Shown: positions 24,613 through 33,727 of the stretch, piece after piece
How the letters are laid out: every line of letters begins with the position of its first letter
Position numbering within the stretch: position 1 is the first letter of the stretch
NCBI RefSeq assembly: GCF_004522175.1
Contig: NZ_SDEB01000025.1
Coordinates: 1-56,145 of the forward strand
Origin: Paracoccus ravus
GTDB lineage: Bacteria > Pseudomonadota > Alphaproteobacteria > Rhodobacterales > Rhodobacteraceae
Length of the DNA: 56,145 nucleotides
Direction of reading: 5' to 3'
Program-made: the position numbers and the translations under genes
The notes under the pieces: generated by a model
Told to the model about the DNA's origin: nothing
Database searches by the model: none
What the model saw: the letters and a program-made list of their open reading frames with translations, nothing else

Positions 24613-25857
24613 TCAGCGGTCGGCGCGCCGCACCACCGCGTGCAGCAGCATGTTCAGACCGGCACGGAAATCCTCGGGGTCGCAGTTTTCCTCGCTGTTA
24701 TGGGTGATCCCGCCCTTGCAGGGGGTGAAGATCATCGCCGTCGGGCAATGCGTCGCCATGTGATAGGCGTCATGCCCGGCCTGCGACTGGATATCGCGCC
24801 AGTTCCAGCCCTGACGCACCGCTTCCTCACGGACCAGCCCGATCAGCCCGGCGTCGAAGATGTCTCCGCCCCATGTCCATTCGTCCTCGACCTCGACCTC
24901 GCATCCGGCCATGGCGGCTGCGGATTGCGCGGCGCGGCGCATCTTTTCGGCCATGACGCGTGCGGTGATCGGGTCGGGATGGCGGACATCGGCGACGCAT
25001 TGCGCCGATTCCGACAGGATCCCCGGCTTGTTCGGCCAAGCCGCCAGACGCGAGCCGGTGGCCTTGCCGTCATGGACCGCGAATTCCCAGCCGATATCGT
25101 CCACCGCGGTCAGCCAGCGCGCGCCTGCGATCAAGGCATTGTGGCGCAGGTCCATGGGGGTCGGGCCGGTATGGGCGGTCTGGCCCTTGAACATCACGCG
25201 CATCCCGTGGCTGGGATAGCCGCCCGTCACCACGCCCACTTCGCGCCTTTCGGCGTCAAGGATCGGGCCTTGCTCAATATGCAGTTCGAAATAGGCGTCG
25301 ATCTCGCCCGCCTTGCAGGTCTGCTCACCACGATAGCCGATGCGCTCGAGTTCCGAGCCAAAGCGCGCGCCGTCGTCGGCGATCAGGTCATGCGCCCATT
25401 GCGTGTCATATTTCCCGACATAGACGCCCGAGGCGACCATGGGCGGCGAGAACCGCGCGCCTTCCTCATTCGTCCAGTCCACGATCACGATGGGGCGGCG
25501 AGTGACATGGCCCGCATCGTTCAGGCTGCGGACCAGTTCAAGCCCGGCCAGAACGCCCGCGATTCCGTCGAAACGCCCGCCATTGATCTGGGTGTCGAGA
25601 TGGCTGCCGATCAGGATGGGGGGCAGGTCGTTTTCAAGCCCGTCGCGGCGGCCAAAGATATTGCCCATCTCGTCGATCTCGACACTCAGCCCGGCCTCGC
25701 GGCACCACGCGACAAACTGGTCGCGGATCTCGCGATCGGAATCCGTCAGGGTCAGGCGGGCCAGCCCGCCCGGACGTCCCTGTCCGATCTCGGCCGAGCG
25801 TTCAATGGTGGACCAGAAGCGTGCGAGATCCACGCGAGTCTCTGCAGAGAAACTCAT
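24613..25857 (-). CDS. Zn-dependent N-carbamoyl-amino-acid hydrolase / allantoate amidohydrolase family (M20)
   Basis: A 414-residue amidase of the hydantoinase/carbamoylase family. Metal ligands are visible in order: GSHLDTQINGGRFDG (His, Asp), DWTNEEGARF (Glu), FELHIEQGPIL (His) and the C-terminal ITHNSEE (His). It also has GQTAHTGPTPM, part of the lid. It would hydrolyse an N-carbamoyl amino acid, ureide or related amide. It is the last gene of the TRAP operon, so its substrate is presumably what the TRAP system brings in. Candidates are carbamoyl amino acids, allantoate or ureidoglycolate-type compounds; the sequence does not choose. Confidence 0.9.
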   Translation of the reverse strand: MSFSAETRVDLARFWSTIERSAEIGQGRPGGLARLTLTDSDREIRDQFVAWCREAGLSVEIDEMGNIFGRRDGLENDLPPILIGSHLDTQINGGRFDGIAGVLAGLELVRSLNDAGHVTRRPIVIVDWTNEEGARFSPPMVASGVYVGKYDTQWAHDLIADDGARFGSELERIGYRGEQTCKAGEIDAYFELHIEQGPILDAERREVGVVTGGYPSHGMRVMFKGQTAHTGPTPMDLRHNALIAGARWLTAVDDIGWEFAVHDGKATGSRLAAWPNKPGILSESAQCVADVRHPDPITARVMAEKMRRAAQSAAAMAGCEVEVEDEWTWGGDIFDAGLIGLVREEAVRQGWNWRDIQSQAGHDAYHMATHCPTAMIFTPCKGGITHNSEENCDPEDFRAGLNMLLHAVVRRADR

Positions 25858-25895
25858 CTCATTACCTCGTTCTTTATTTTTAAGTCAGATCCGGA

Positions 25896-27176
25896 TCAGG
25901 ACGTGCCGGTCACGGCCGTGATGATCTGGGGGAAGAGAACCAGCAGGACCAGCACCGCGACCATGGCGCCAAGGAATGGCAGCAGGTAGCGGAAGGATGC
26001 CGACATCGGGATGCCGGCGGTGCGGCAGGCGGCCATCAGGTCGATCCCGAGCGGAGGCGTATTCGCGCCGATCGCCAGGTTGATGCAGAGCAGGATGCCG
26101 AAATAGACCGGGTCGATCTGATAGGCGGCAAGGACCGGCACGAAGATGGGCGCAAGGATCAGGATGATCGCGAGCGATTCCATGAAGGTTCCCAGCAGCA
26201 GCACGATCAGCATGATCAGCAGCAGGGCGACCATCCCGCTATCGGTCATCGCGAGGATGCCGTTCACGGCAAGCTGCGGCACCTGTTCGGCGGCAAGGAT
26301 CCAGCCAAAGACCGAGGCCGAGGCGATCACCAAAAGGATCGAGCCGGTCATTTCGGTCGTGTCGCGCAGAATGCCCTTGAAGCCTTCCCAGGAAAGGCTG
26401 CGATAGAAAAGACCGCCCACGAGCAGGGCATAGACGACGCCCGCGCCCGCCGCTTCGGTCGGGGTGAAGATGCCCGCCCGGATGCCGCCCACGATGATGA
26501 GAGGGGCGATGAGCGCCGGGATCGCCGAGATGAAGGCGCGTCCGATCACTGCACCTGTCGCAGGCTCTCCGCCGCGCCAGCCGTGGCGGCGCGAGATCCA
26601 CCAGGCCACGACCATCAGCGCAAGGCCCAGCATCAGGCCGGGAATGATCGCGCCGATGAACAGCTGGCCGATCGAGGTATTGGTGGCCGTGCCATAGACG
26701 ATCAGGACGATCGAGGGCGGAATGACCGTCCCAAGCGAACCCGCGCAGCCCAGTGCAGCCGATGAAAATCCGGGATGATAGCCCCGCTCGCGCATGGCGG
26801 GCAGCATCATCGTGCCGATCGCCACCACATCCGCCACGCCCGATCCCGAGAGCGAGCCGAAGAGCATGCAGGCGGCGATCATCACGATGGCCAGACCGCC
26901 TGTGCTGCGCCCGACAAGCGCCGCGCAGAGATTGACGATGCGGGGCGCAAGCCCGCCCTGAACCATCAGCATCCCCGCCATCAGGAACAGCGGAATGGCC
27001 AGCAGGGTGAAGCTGTCGATCCCGGCGATCATCCGCTGCGCGACGACCATCATGGGCGCGAGATCGGCGATAAAGAGATATAGGACCGAAGCAAGGCCAA
27101 GGGCCACGGCGATCGGCGCGTCGATGAGGACCAGGAACACGAAGGTTCCCAGCAATAGTGCAAGTTCAAAGCTCAC
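25896..27176 (-). CDS. dctM: TRAP transporter large permease (DctM/SiaM type)
   Basis: A 426-residue inner-membrane protein with about 12 helices, the secondary-transporter subunit of a tripartite TRAP importer. Landmarks are FTLLAIPLFLMAGMLM, LFGSLSGSGVADVVAIGTMMLPAM, GTVIPPSIVLIVYGTAT, FTPTEAAGAGVVYAL and LAIGANTPPLGIDLM. The start is GTG 27174-27176 (VSFELALL), overlapping the small-subunit stop by 4 bp; the ATG frame further upstream reads through the small-subunit gene and is spurious. Confidence 0.95.
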   Translation of the reverse strand: MSFELALLLGTFVFLVLIDAPIAVALGLASVLYLFIADLAPMMVVAQRMIAGIDSFTLLAIPLFLMAGMLMVQGGLAPRIVNLCAALVGRSTGGLAIVMIAACMLFGSLSGSGVADVVAIGTMMLPAMRERGYHPGFSSAALGCAGSLGTVIPPSIVLIVYGTATNTSIGQLFIGAIIPGLMLGLALMVVAWWISRRHGWRGGEPATGAVIGRAFISAIPALIAPLIIVGGIRAGIFTPTEAAGAGVVYALLVGGLFYRSLSWEGFKGILRDTTEMTGSILLVIASASVFGWILAAEQVPQLAVNGILAMTDSGMVALLLIMLIVLLLGTFMESLAIILILAPIFVPVLAAYQIDPVYFGILLCINLAIGANTPPLGIDLMAACRTAGIPMSASFRYLLPFLGAMVAVLVLLVLFPQIITAVTGTS

Positions 27177-27628
27177 TTGCCGATCCTTCCGGCGAAAATT
27201 GCGATCAGCGACAGGGCCGCGCCGATGGGGAGGCACAGGTAGAACAACCCTCCGGGCAGGTTCAGCGCCGTGGTCGCATGATGCCAGGTGAACCCGGTGA
27301 TTTGCCAACCGGTCACCAGCAGCACCAGCAAGAAGATGACACTGGCCCCCGTCGCCAGACGGCGGATGACTTCGCGCAGCCGACCGGGGCGGATGATCAG
27401 GTCAGTGAGCCCGGCCTCGAAATGCGAGCCGCGCGCGAAGCCCGAGATGATCCCGATGAAGCTGACCCAGACCAGGATCAGGCGGGGCAATTCCTCGGAC
27501 CAGCGCGGGGTCACGCCCAGGGCATAGCGGGAAAACACGACCCAGGCGACGATGGCGGCCAGCGCTGCGACGCCGATCGCGCCGAGGCTGCGGGCAAGCC
27601 AATCCAACCGGTTGGAAATCCTGCTCAT
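27173..27628 (-). CDS. dctQ: TRAP transporter small permease (DctQ type)
   Basis: A 151-residue protein with four hydrophobic helices, the normal size. The conserved EELPRLILVWVSFIGIISGFARGSHFEAGL block near the second helix identifies the DctQ family. Start ATG 27626-27628 overlaps the end of the cupin gene, and its stop overlaps the large subunit, so all are translationally coupled. Confidence 0.93.
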   Translation of the reverse strand: MSRISNRLDWLARSLGAIGVAALAAIVAWVVFSRYALGVTPRWSEELPRLILVWVSFIGIISGFARGSHFEAGLTDLIIRPGRLREVIRRLATGASVIFLLVLLVTGWQITGFTWHHATTALNLPGGLFYLCLPIGAALSLIAIFAGRIGK

Positions 27629-28002
27629 GCCTTGTCCTGTGCTTTCAAAGGGACGCAAAGCTGGCATTCGTCGCAATAGGCGGCGACCACGACCCATTCC
27701 TCGGACAGAACCTCGACCTCATGGACGACGCCGGGGGGAAGGCGCAGGGCCGTCCCCTCGGTCATGAAATATTCGCGCCCGTCCGCGCGCAGCACGGCTT
27801 CACCCTTCAGGGTCAGCGTCACCTCATCGCGGGGATGGGCATGGGGCACGCTGCGCGCGCCCTTCTTGCCCGTCGTCACCGCAAGCTTGATGAAGCCTTC
27901 GCCCCGTTCCTTTGGCGAAAACAGGACCTTCTGGCTGAAGTCGAAGAGCTGGACCGGCTCGATCTGATCCAGCTGGCGGAGTTCGGGCGCGCGTGGGCTC
28001 AT
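27625..28002 (-). CDS. Small cupin protein within the TRAP operon
   Basis: A 125-residue single-domain cupin. The two cupin motifs read SVPHAHPRDEVTLTLKGEAVLRADG and LRLPPGVVHEVEVLSEEWV; the histidines and Glu give a likely metal site. The C-terminus has YCDECQLC, three cysteines at the very end (CxxCxxC if the preceding Cys is counted), unusual for so small a cupin and a possible second metal or redox site. It sits between the binding protein and small permease with 4-bp overlaps on both sides, so it is a core member of the operon, perhaps a substrate-tautomerising or sensing protein. Confidence 0.88.
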   Translation of the reverse strand: MSPRAPELRQLDQIEPVQLFDFSQKVLFSPKERGEGFIKLAVTTGKKGARSVPHAHPRDEVTLTLKGEAVLRADGREYFMTEGTALRLPPGVVHEVEVLSEEWVVVAAYCDECQLCVPLKAQDKA

Positions 28003-28991
28003 TGACGATATTTCTCCATGAGGCCGAGCAGTTCCTCGCCATAGAGGTCGGCATTGGCGTCCCATACCGGCTTGACCGCCGCTTCAAAGGCCGCCTTGTC
28101 CACGTCGTTGAACTCCATGCCCTTTTCCTTGAGCTTGGCGATCATATCGGCATCGGAATCCGCGACCATCTGGCGCTGCTTCTCGCCCCATTCCTGTGCG
28201 GCTGCCTCGACGATCTGCTGGTCCTCGGGCGAGATCTTGTCCCAGACCGGCTTCGACAGCACCAGCGAGGCTGCGCCCCAGACATGCTGGGTGTTCGAGA
28301 CGTATTTCTGCACCTCGAAGAAGGACGAGGACCAGATGATCGAGAGCGGGTTTTCCTGCGCGTCGAACACACCCTGCTGCAGCGCCGAGTAAAGCTCGCC
28401 GAAGGCCAGCGGCGCGGGCTGTGCGCCCATCACCTCAAAGGTTTCCAGACGCACCTTGTCAGGCGTCACCCGGATCTTGAGACCAGCCAGATCGTCCGGC
28501 GTCACGACCGGTTTCTTCGAGTTGGTGACGTTGCGATAGCCGTTTTCCCACCAGGCCAGAACCTTGATGTTCTTGTCCTCGAGCAGGCCGGACAGCGCGG
28601 TCCCAAGCTCGCCATCCAGCGCGGCAAAGGCCTTGTCGCGCGAGGCCCAGGCATAGGGCATCTCGATGATGCCAAGCTTGGGCTCGATGGTCTGGAACGA
28701 TCCCGCGCCGATGACGCCGCCCTGAACCGCGCCGAATTGCAGCCCTTCGATCATGTCCTTTTCATTGCCCAGCTGGCCACTGGGGAAGACCTCGATATTC
28801 ACGCGGCCTTCGGTTTTCTCGCCAACCTCCTTGGCAAAGCCCTGCGCGGCGACGTTCCAGCTATGGCTGTCGGCCAGCACATGGCCGATGCGGATGGTCG
28901 TCTGGGCGGCCGCGGGTCCGGCGAGGCAGATCGCCGAGGCGGAGAGCAGCATTCCTGCAAGACCGGCGCGGAAAGCTCTGGAATTCGACAT
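27999..28991 (-). CDS. dctP: TRAP transporter substrate-binding protein (DctP type)
   Basis: A 330-residue periplasmic protein with a Sec signal peptide (GMLLSASAICLAGPAAAQ, cleavage after about residue 29). Landmarks are RIGHVLADSHSWNVAAQGFA, FPSGQLGNEKDMIEGLQ, DLAGLKIRVTPDKVRLETFE with the Arg that clamps a carboxylate, and YSALQQGVFDAQENPLSIIW. The ligand is therefore likely a carboxylic acid. It is the first gene of the minus-strand operon dctP-cupin-dctQ-dctM-amidohydrolase; the 18-bp palindrome at 29088-29105 lies about 100 bp upstream. Confidence 0.95.
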   Translation of the reverse strand: MSNSRAFRAGLAGMLLSASAICLAGPAAAQTTIRIGHVLADSHSWNVAAQGFAKEVGEKTEGRVNIEVFPSGQLGNEKDMIEGLQFGAVQGGVIGAGSFQTIEPKLGIIEMPYAWASRDKAFAALDGELGTALSGLLEDKNIKVLAWWENGYRNVTNSKKPVVTPDDLAGLKIRVTPDKVRLETFEVMGAQPAPLAFGELYSALQQGVFDAQENPLSIIWSSSFFEVQKYVSNTQHVWGAASLVLSKPVWDKISPEDQQIVEAAAQEWGEKQRQMVADSDADMIAKLKEKGMEFNDVDKAAFEAAVKPVWDANADLYGEELLGLMEKYRQ

Positions 28992-29087
28992 GGGGTTCTC
29001 CTGTTGGTCTGGTTATTTCGCTCGCTTGAACCATCACCGGGGGCGGATGACAAATAGGGGCGATCAATGCTTCCGATGCATTCCGGC

Positions 29088-29105
29088 TATGGATTGAAAT
29101 CCATA
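29088..29105. promoter_or_regulatory. 18-bp palindrome upstream of the TRAP operon
   Basis: TATGGATT-GA-AATCCATA is a perfect 8-bp inverted repeat with a 2-base centre, about 100 bp before the dctP start on the minus strand. It is a plausible operator for the operon's regulator. The regulator is not identifiable from the site. Confidence 0.45.
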
Positions 29106-29159
29106 CTGCCTGACGATTGGGCAATACTGGGCCGGATCTCTGACCCGGTAAAGTGTCAA

Positions 29160-29181
29160 AGGGCGGCGCTGGGGCCGCCCT
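29160..29181 (-). terminator. Probable terminator of the peptide-transport/CocE operon
   Basis: AGGGCGGC (29160-29167) pairs with GCCGCCCT (29174-29181) over a 6-base loop. On the minus strand it follows the CocE stop by about 28 bp and is trailed by a short TTT. Stem and location fit an intrinsic terminator with a weak U tract. Confidence 0.6.
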
Positions 29182-29209
29182 CGACATGCATGTGCCTGGC
29201 TTTGAACGC

Positions 29210-31219
29210 TTAAATAAGCCTGCGCGGAATCGTTTCGCTCCAGTCGCGCTGCGCCATTTCCGTTTCGCCCTCGAAGGCGATCAGATGGCCCGAGATAAAG
29301 AAACTGTCGAGATCCGAGGTCATTTCCGTCACCGTCTCGATGCGCGAGCGCCAGCCGTCGCGGCCCATCTCGTAGCTTTGTGTCAGAACGTAGCGGGCCG
29401 AGAGCGGATCCTCGGGACGAACGGTCAGTTCGCGCCGCAGATTGTGGCAAATCTCGGTCCCGATCTCGTCGAAGCGCACAATGCCCTCGCCGAACAACCC
29501 GCCGCGCCCCTCGGTGACATAGGTCGCCGTGCCCGTCAGGTGGTCAAAGGAGGATTGCCGCAGCATCAGTCCGGGATCGAGCTGGCTCATCGGGGTGGCC
29601 GGGCCATGGGCCGGCGGCTGGAATGCGACCGGGACCTGCGCCGCCTCGGGGCTTCGCAAAGGCAGGCTGAGCGTCGAGCGGGCAGGGACGACCGAGAGCG
29701 CGGCCGCATAGGGCGCGGGCCAGATGATCGGCCAGTAAGCCGTGCCGACGGAAACCTGGATGCGATGGCCCTTGGCAAAGCGGTGGCCACAGGCCGAAAG
29801 CGTCACTTTGACATCATAGGCCTTGCCGGGTTCAAGCGGCGCGGGGTTTTCATGGCCGTCGCGATGGGTCAGGTTCAGCACCTGATAAGAGACGCGCAGC
29901 ACCTCGCCCGAAGGCAGCACGTCGCAGAGCCGCACCGCGATTTGCGCGACCGGGGCATCCGCGCTGAGCCGCAGCACCAACTCCGGAGCGCCGAGGATTT
30001 CGATATCGGCTTGCAGGGGCGCGGTGACGAAATTCAGCGAGCCGCCGTCGTCAAGGCGCTGGTCGGTCGGCATCTCTCCCGCGCAGCCGGTTCCCATCCA
30101 TTCCCCCGCCGCACGGCCATGATCCTGCGGCGAGCAGACCGACAAAGCCGCGTCCGAGGTTTCCTGTTTGTCCGACAGTGAACCATCCGCACGCAGATGA
30201 AACAGCGCCGGGCTGATTGCGGGGCTGGGCCAGTTGGCCTCACCAACCCAGCGTCCGGGTTGAGATGTGCGAGTGCCGCTGGTCGGGCAGGCATCATTGA
30301 TAAAGGCTTTCATCTGCGGCTCATCCATGATGCCGGTATCGATGCCTTTCAGCCAATGATCCCACCAGCGCACGGCCTCTTGAAGGAAGCCGATGGCCGG
30401 GCCGGGCACGCCGTCATGCGGATAGACATGGCCCCAAGGCCCGATGATCCCGCGCGAGGGGACCTTTAGATGTTCCAGAATACGCGGGACCGAATTGGTA
30501 TAGCTGTCCGCCCAGCCGCCGATCACCATGACGGGGCATTGGATCGCCGACCAGTCCTCTTGCACCGAGCCATGCTTCCAATAATCGTCATAGCTCTGAT
30601 GTGCGGCCCAGAGCGCGGGGAAAAAGGGCAGGTTCTCGATCCGCTCCAGCCAGCGGTCGCGCCAGGCCTCGCCCGCGATCTCGGGATCGAGGGGGCGCGA
30701 CTGATAGGCCAGCATGATCGACCCCCACCAGAGGTTGTCGTTCAAGAGGCAGCCGCCCATGAAATGGATATCGTCGCGGAAGCGGTCATCGGTCGAATAG
30801 GCCGTCAGGATCGCCTTCAGCGCCGGGGGACGGCGCGCGGCGACCTGCAGGCAGTTAAAGCCCGACCAGCTTTTCCCCATCATGCCCACATTGCCCGAAC
30901 ACCAATCCTGCGCCGCGATCCAGTCGATCACCTCCAGCGCGTCGTCCTGTTCCAGCTTCAGATATTCATCGGCCAGGTGGCCCTCGGAATCGCCGCTGCC
31001 GCGCATATCGACGCGGATCGCGGCATAGCCGTTCTGCGCGAAATAGCCATGCATGGCCTCATCCCGGCCACGGGTCCCGTCGCGCTTGCGATAGGGGATA
31101 TATTCCAGAACGGCGGGAACGGGCGTCGAACGCGCGCCAGCGGGAAGCCAGATCCGGGCCGCGAGCCGCGTGCCGTCCCGCATGGTGATCCACGTGTTTT
31201 CTATGACTTCAAGGCTCAT
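29210..31219 (-). CDS. CocE/NonD-family serine hydrolase (X-Pro dipeptidyl-peptidase type)
   Basis: A 669-residue hydrolase. An alpha/beta-hydrolase N-terminal part carries ITMRDGTRLAARIWLP, RVDMRGSGDSEG and the nucleophile elbow GMMGKSWSGFN. The acid is in VMVIGGWADSYTN and His in IGPWGHVYPHDG. It is followed by the beta-sandwich PepX_C domain with APELVLRLSADAPVAQ and GHRIQVSVGTAYWPIIWP. Members cleave esters or N-terminal X-Pro dipeptides; the linkage to a peptide importer favours the second. No signal peptide with the ATG at 31217-31219. It follows the ABC ATPase gene by 76 bp on the same strand. Confidence 0.9.
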   Translation of the reverse strand: MSLEVIENTWITMRDGTRLAARIWLPAGARSTPVPAVLEYIPYRKRDGTRGRDEAMHGYFAQNGYAAIRVDMRGSGDSEGHLADEYLKLEQDDALEVIDWIAAQDWCSGNVGMMGKSWSGFNCLQVAARRPPALKAILTAYSTDDRFRDDIHFMGGCLLNDNLWWGSIMLAYQSRPLDPEIAGEAWRDRWLERIENLPFFPALWAAHQSYDDYWKHGSVQEDWSAIQCPVMVIGGWADSYTNSVPRILEHLKVPSRGIIGPWGHVYPHDGVPGPAIGFLQEAVRWWDHWLKGIDTGIMDEPQMKAFINDACPTSGTRTSQPGRWVGEANWPSPAISPALFHLRADGSLSDKQETSDAALSVCSPQDHGRAAGEWMGTGCAGEMPTDQRLDDGGSLNFVTAPLQADIEILGAPELVLRLSADAPVAQIAVRLCDVLPSGEVLRVSYQVLNLTHRDGHENPAPLEPGKAYDVKVTLSACGHRFAKGHRIQVSVGTAYWPIIWPAPYAAALSVVPARSTLSLPLRSPEAAQVPVAFQPPAHGPATPMSQLDPGLMLRQSSFDHLTGTATYVTEGRGGLFGEGIVRFDEIGTEICHNLRRELTVRPEDPLSARYVLTQSYEMGRDGWRSRIETVTEMTSDLDSFFISGHLIAFEGETEMAQRDWSETIPRRLI

Positions 31220-31295
31220 CTTGCCCTCCAGAAGAATGCGTGAGGCCGGAGGGCGCCAAGGCGCCCCCTGAATTTTTGGGTGATTTCGGAAAGGG

Positions 31296-32894
31296 TCAGG
31301 CGCGAGCGGCCATGACCTCATCGAGCCAGTCGGTGCGCAATTGCGGCACGGCATCGAGCAGGCGGCGGGTATAGGGATCGCGCGGCGCAGCAAAGAGCGT
31401 GGCGGTGTCGTTCGTCTCGACAACGCGGCCCTTGCTCATCACCATGACCCGATCGGCGAGGCGCTGGACCACGGACAGATCATGGGTGATGAAAAGATAA
31501 GTCATGCCCAGATCGTCCTGCAACTTGCGCAGAAGCCGCAGAATATCCTCGGCCACCAGAGGATCCAGGGCCGAGGTCACCTCGTCGCAGATCATCAGAT
31601 CCGGTTCAGCCGCCAGCGCACGCGCAATGCAGACCCGCTGCTTCTGGCCGCCCGACAAAGCCGAGGGCAGACGCGCCGCGAAATCTGCCGGAAGCCCGAT
31701 CTGTTCCAGAAGCCGCGCCACCTCGTCGCGCTGCGCCTTGCCTGTAAGGCCGCGGAAATGCGCAAGCGGTCGCCCGATGGCCTCGCCCACGGTCTGGCGC
31801 GGGTTCAGCGCCACATCGGGCAGCTGATAGACCAGCTGGATGCGACGAAGCTGATCGGCAGAGCGGTCGCGGAAGCGCGGCGGCAGGTCCGCGCCGCCAA
31901 AGCGGACCGCACCCGCGCGCGGCGGCAAAAGCCCCGAGACCAGCCGCGCCAGCGTCGATTTCCCCGAGCCGGATTCACCCACAACCGCCAGCGTTTCGCC
32001 CCGCTTCAACTCCAGCGAGACATCGTGCAGCACCGGCGTCGAGCCATAAGACGCATTGACGTTTTTCACGCTCAGCAGGGTCTCGCCGGTACGGTGATGC
32101 ACGTCGGCGGTCGCCCCCAGACTTTCGCGACGCTCGGAAACAAGCTGCCGGGTATAGTCCTGCTGCGGGTTTTCCAGCAGTTCGGCGGTCGGACCCATTT
32201 CGACCTCGCGGCCATGGCGCAGGACCATCAGCCGGTCGGCGATCTGGGCAATGACGGCCAGATCATGGGTGATGTATAGCGCCGCCGTGCCATAGCGGTG
32301 GATCACGTCCCGCAGCAGCGCCAGAACCTCGATCTGGGTCGTCACGTCCAAGGCGGTGGTCGGCTCGTCCAGCACGAGGATGTCGGGCTTTCCGGCCATC
32401 GCCATCGCGATCATCGCGCGCTGCAATTGCCCGCCCGAGACCTGATGCGGATAGCGCTCGCCGAAATGCTCGGGGTCGGGCAGTTGCAGGGCGCGGAACA
32501 GTTCCAGCATCCATGCGCGGGCCTCGGCCTCGGGCATCCCGCGCAGCAGGGGCCCCTCAAGGACCTGCTTGTCCAGACGCATCGCCGGGTTGAAGGCCGC
32601 CGCCGCACTTTGCGCAACATAGGCGATGCGGGCTCCGCGCAGGGCCTCGCGTTGCGGCCGGGATGCAGAGCGCATCTCGGTCCCAACGAGACGGATCTCG
32701 CCTCCGGTGATGCGGCAACCGCCGCGACCGTAACCCATCGAGGCAAGGCCGATGGTCGATTTCCCGGCCCCGGATTCGCCGATCAGGCCCAGGACCTCGC
32801 CGGGTCTCAGATCCAGCGAAACGCCATGCAGCAAGACCGCGCCATTCGGGGCCTCGACCCGAAGGTCGCGGATTTCAAGGACATTCGCGCTCAA
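31296..32894 (-). CDS. Dipeptide/oligopeptide ABC transporter ATPase, fused tandem domains (OppD-OppF type)
   Basis: A 532-residue protein with two complete ATPase domains, as in DdpDF/GsiA-type fusions. Domain 1: GESGAGKST (about 39-47), VSGGQLQRAMIAMAMAG, ILVLDEPTTALD. Domain 2: GESGSGKST, LSGGQKQRVCIARALAAEP, LMICDEVTSALD. The only sensible start is TTG 32892-32894, overlapping the upstream permease stop (TTGA), because the open frame before it is read-through of the permease gene. It energises the two permeases encoded just upstream. Confidence 0.93.
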   Translation of the reverse strand: MSANVLEIRDLRVEAPNGAVLLHGVSLDLRPGEVLGLIGESGAGKSTIGLASMGYGRGGCRITGGEIRLVGTEMRSASRPQREALRGARIAYVAQSAAAAFNPAMRLDKQVLEGPLLRGMPEAEARAWMLELFRALQLPDPEHFGERYPHQVSGGQLQRAMIAMAMAGKPDILVLDEPTTALDVTTQIEVLALLRDVIHRYGTAALYITHDLAVIAQIADRLMVLRHGREVEMGPTAELLENPQQDYTRQLVSERRESLGATADVHHRTGETLLSVKNVNASYGSTPVLHDVSLELKRGETLAVVGESGSGKSTLARLVSGLLPPRAGAVRFGGADLPPRFRDRSADQLRRIQLVYQLPDVALNPRQTVGEAIGRPLAHFRGLTGKAQRDEVARLLEQIGLPADFAARLPSALSGGQKQRVCIARALAAEPDLMICDEVTSALDPLVAEDILRLLRKLQDDLGMTYLFITHDLSVVQRLADRVMVMSKGRVVETNDTATLFAAPRDPYTRRLLDAVPQLRTDWLDEVMAARA

Positions 32895-33724
32895 CGGTTC
32901 TCTCCTTGCACCATGGTGCGACCGGCCAGCGCCCAATCCACGACGAGGTTGACCCCGATGGTGACCAGCGCAATGGCCCCGGCCGGGAAGAGGGGGGCGT
33001 AAAGCCCGTAAAGGATGCCCTGCTGGTTGTCCCGCACCATTCCGCCCCAATCCGCGAAGGGGGGCTGCACGCCCAGACCCAGATAAGAGAGGCCGGCTAC
33101 GAAGAGGAAGGTGAAGCAGAAGCGCATGCCGAATTCAGCCAGCAGCGGCGGCAGGGCGTTCGGCAGGATTTCCCGACGCAGCATCCACCACAGCCCCTCG
33201 CCACGCAGGCGGGCAACCTCGGCATATTCCATGACGACGATGCCTTGGGCGACGATGCGGGACAGGCGGAACACCCGCGTGCTGTCCAAAAGCGCAATGG
33301 TTCCGATCAGCACCGGCAGGCTCGAGCCCAGAGATTGCAGCACCACCAGCGCCGAGATCAGCACCGGGATCGACATGATGACGTCGACAAAACGCGCGCC
33401 GATCATGTCGGGCCAGCCGCCATTCAGCGCGGCCAGAAAGCCGAGCGGCACGCCGATCGCAAAGGAAATCAGCACCGCCGTCAGCGAGACGCCGACCGAC
33501 ATGCGCGCCCCGTAAAGCAGCCGGGACAGCATGTCGCGCCCGTTCTGGTCGAGGCCCAGCAGATGCTCGGCACTCGGGTCGGCAAAGGGCGCGCCGACGA
33601 CATCCTCTTGCCCAAAGGGGGCGAGGCTGGGGCCAAAGATGAACAGGAAAACCGTGGCGGCGATGATGATCAGGCCGATCGCTGCCGAGATCGGCAGCGG
33701 CCGTCCGAAGATACGGAGGGTCAT
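32891..33724 (-). CDS. Peptide ABC transporter permease (OppC/DppC type)
   Basis: A 277-residue inner-membrane permease with about six helices and the BPD_transp_1 signature EVARLRGEGLWWMLRREILPNALPPLLAEF. A typical DppC N-terminus with a periplasmic loop is present (HLLGLDQNGRDMLSRLLYGARMSVGVSL). The ATG is 3 bp beyond the stop of the OppB-type gene, and its stop overlaps the ATPase TTG start. Confidence 0.95.
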   Translation of the reverse strand: MTLRIFGRPLPISAAIGLIIIAATVFLFIFGPSLAPFGQEDVVGAPFADPSAEHLLGLDQNGRDMLSRLLYGARMSVGVSLTAVLISFAIGVPLGFLAALNGGWPDMIGARFVDVIMSIPVLISALVVLQSLGSSLPVLIGTIALLDSTRVFRLSRIVAQGIVVMEYAEVARLRGEGLWWMLRREILPNALPPLLAEFGMRFCFTFLFVAGLSYLGLGVQPPFADWGGMVRDNQQGILYGLYAPLFPAGAIALVTIGVNLVVDWALAGRTMVQGENR

Positions 33725-33727
33725 GGC

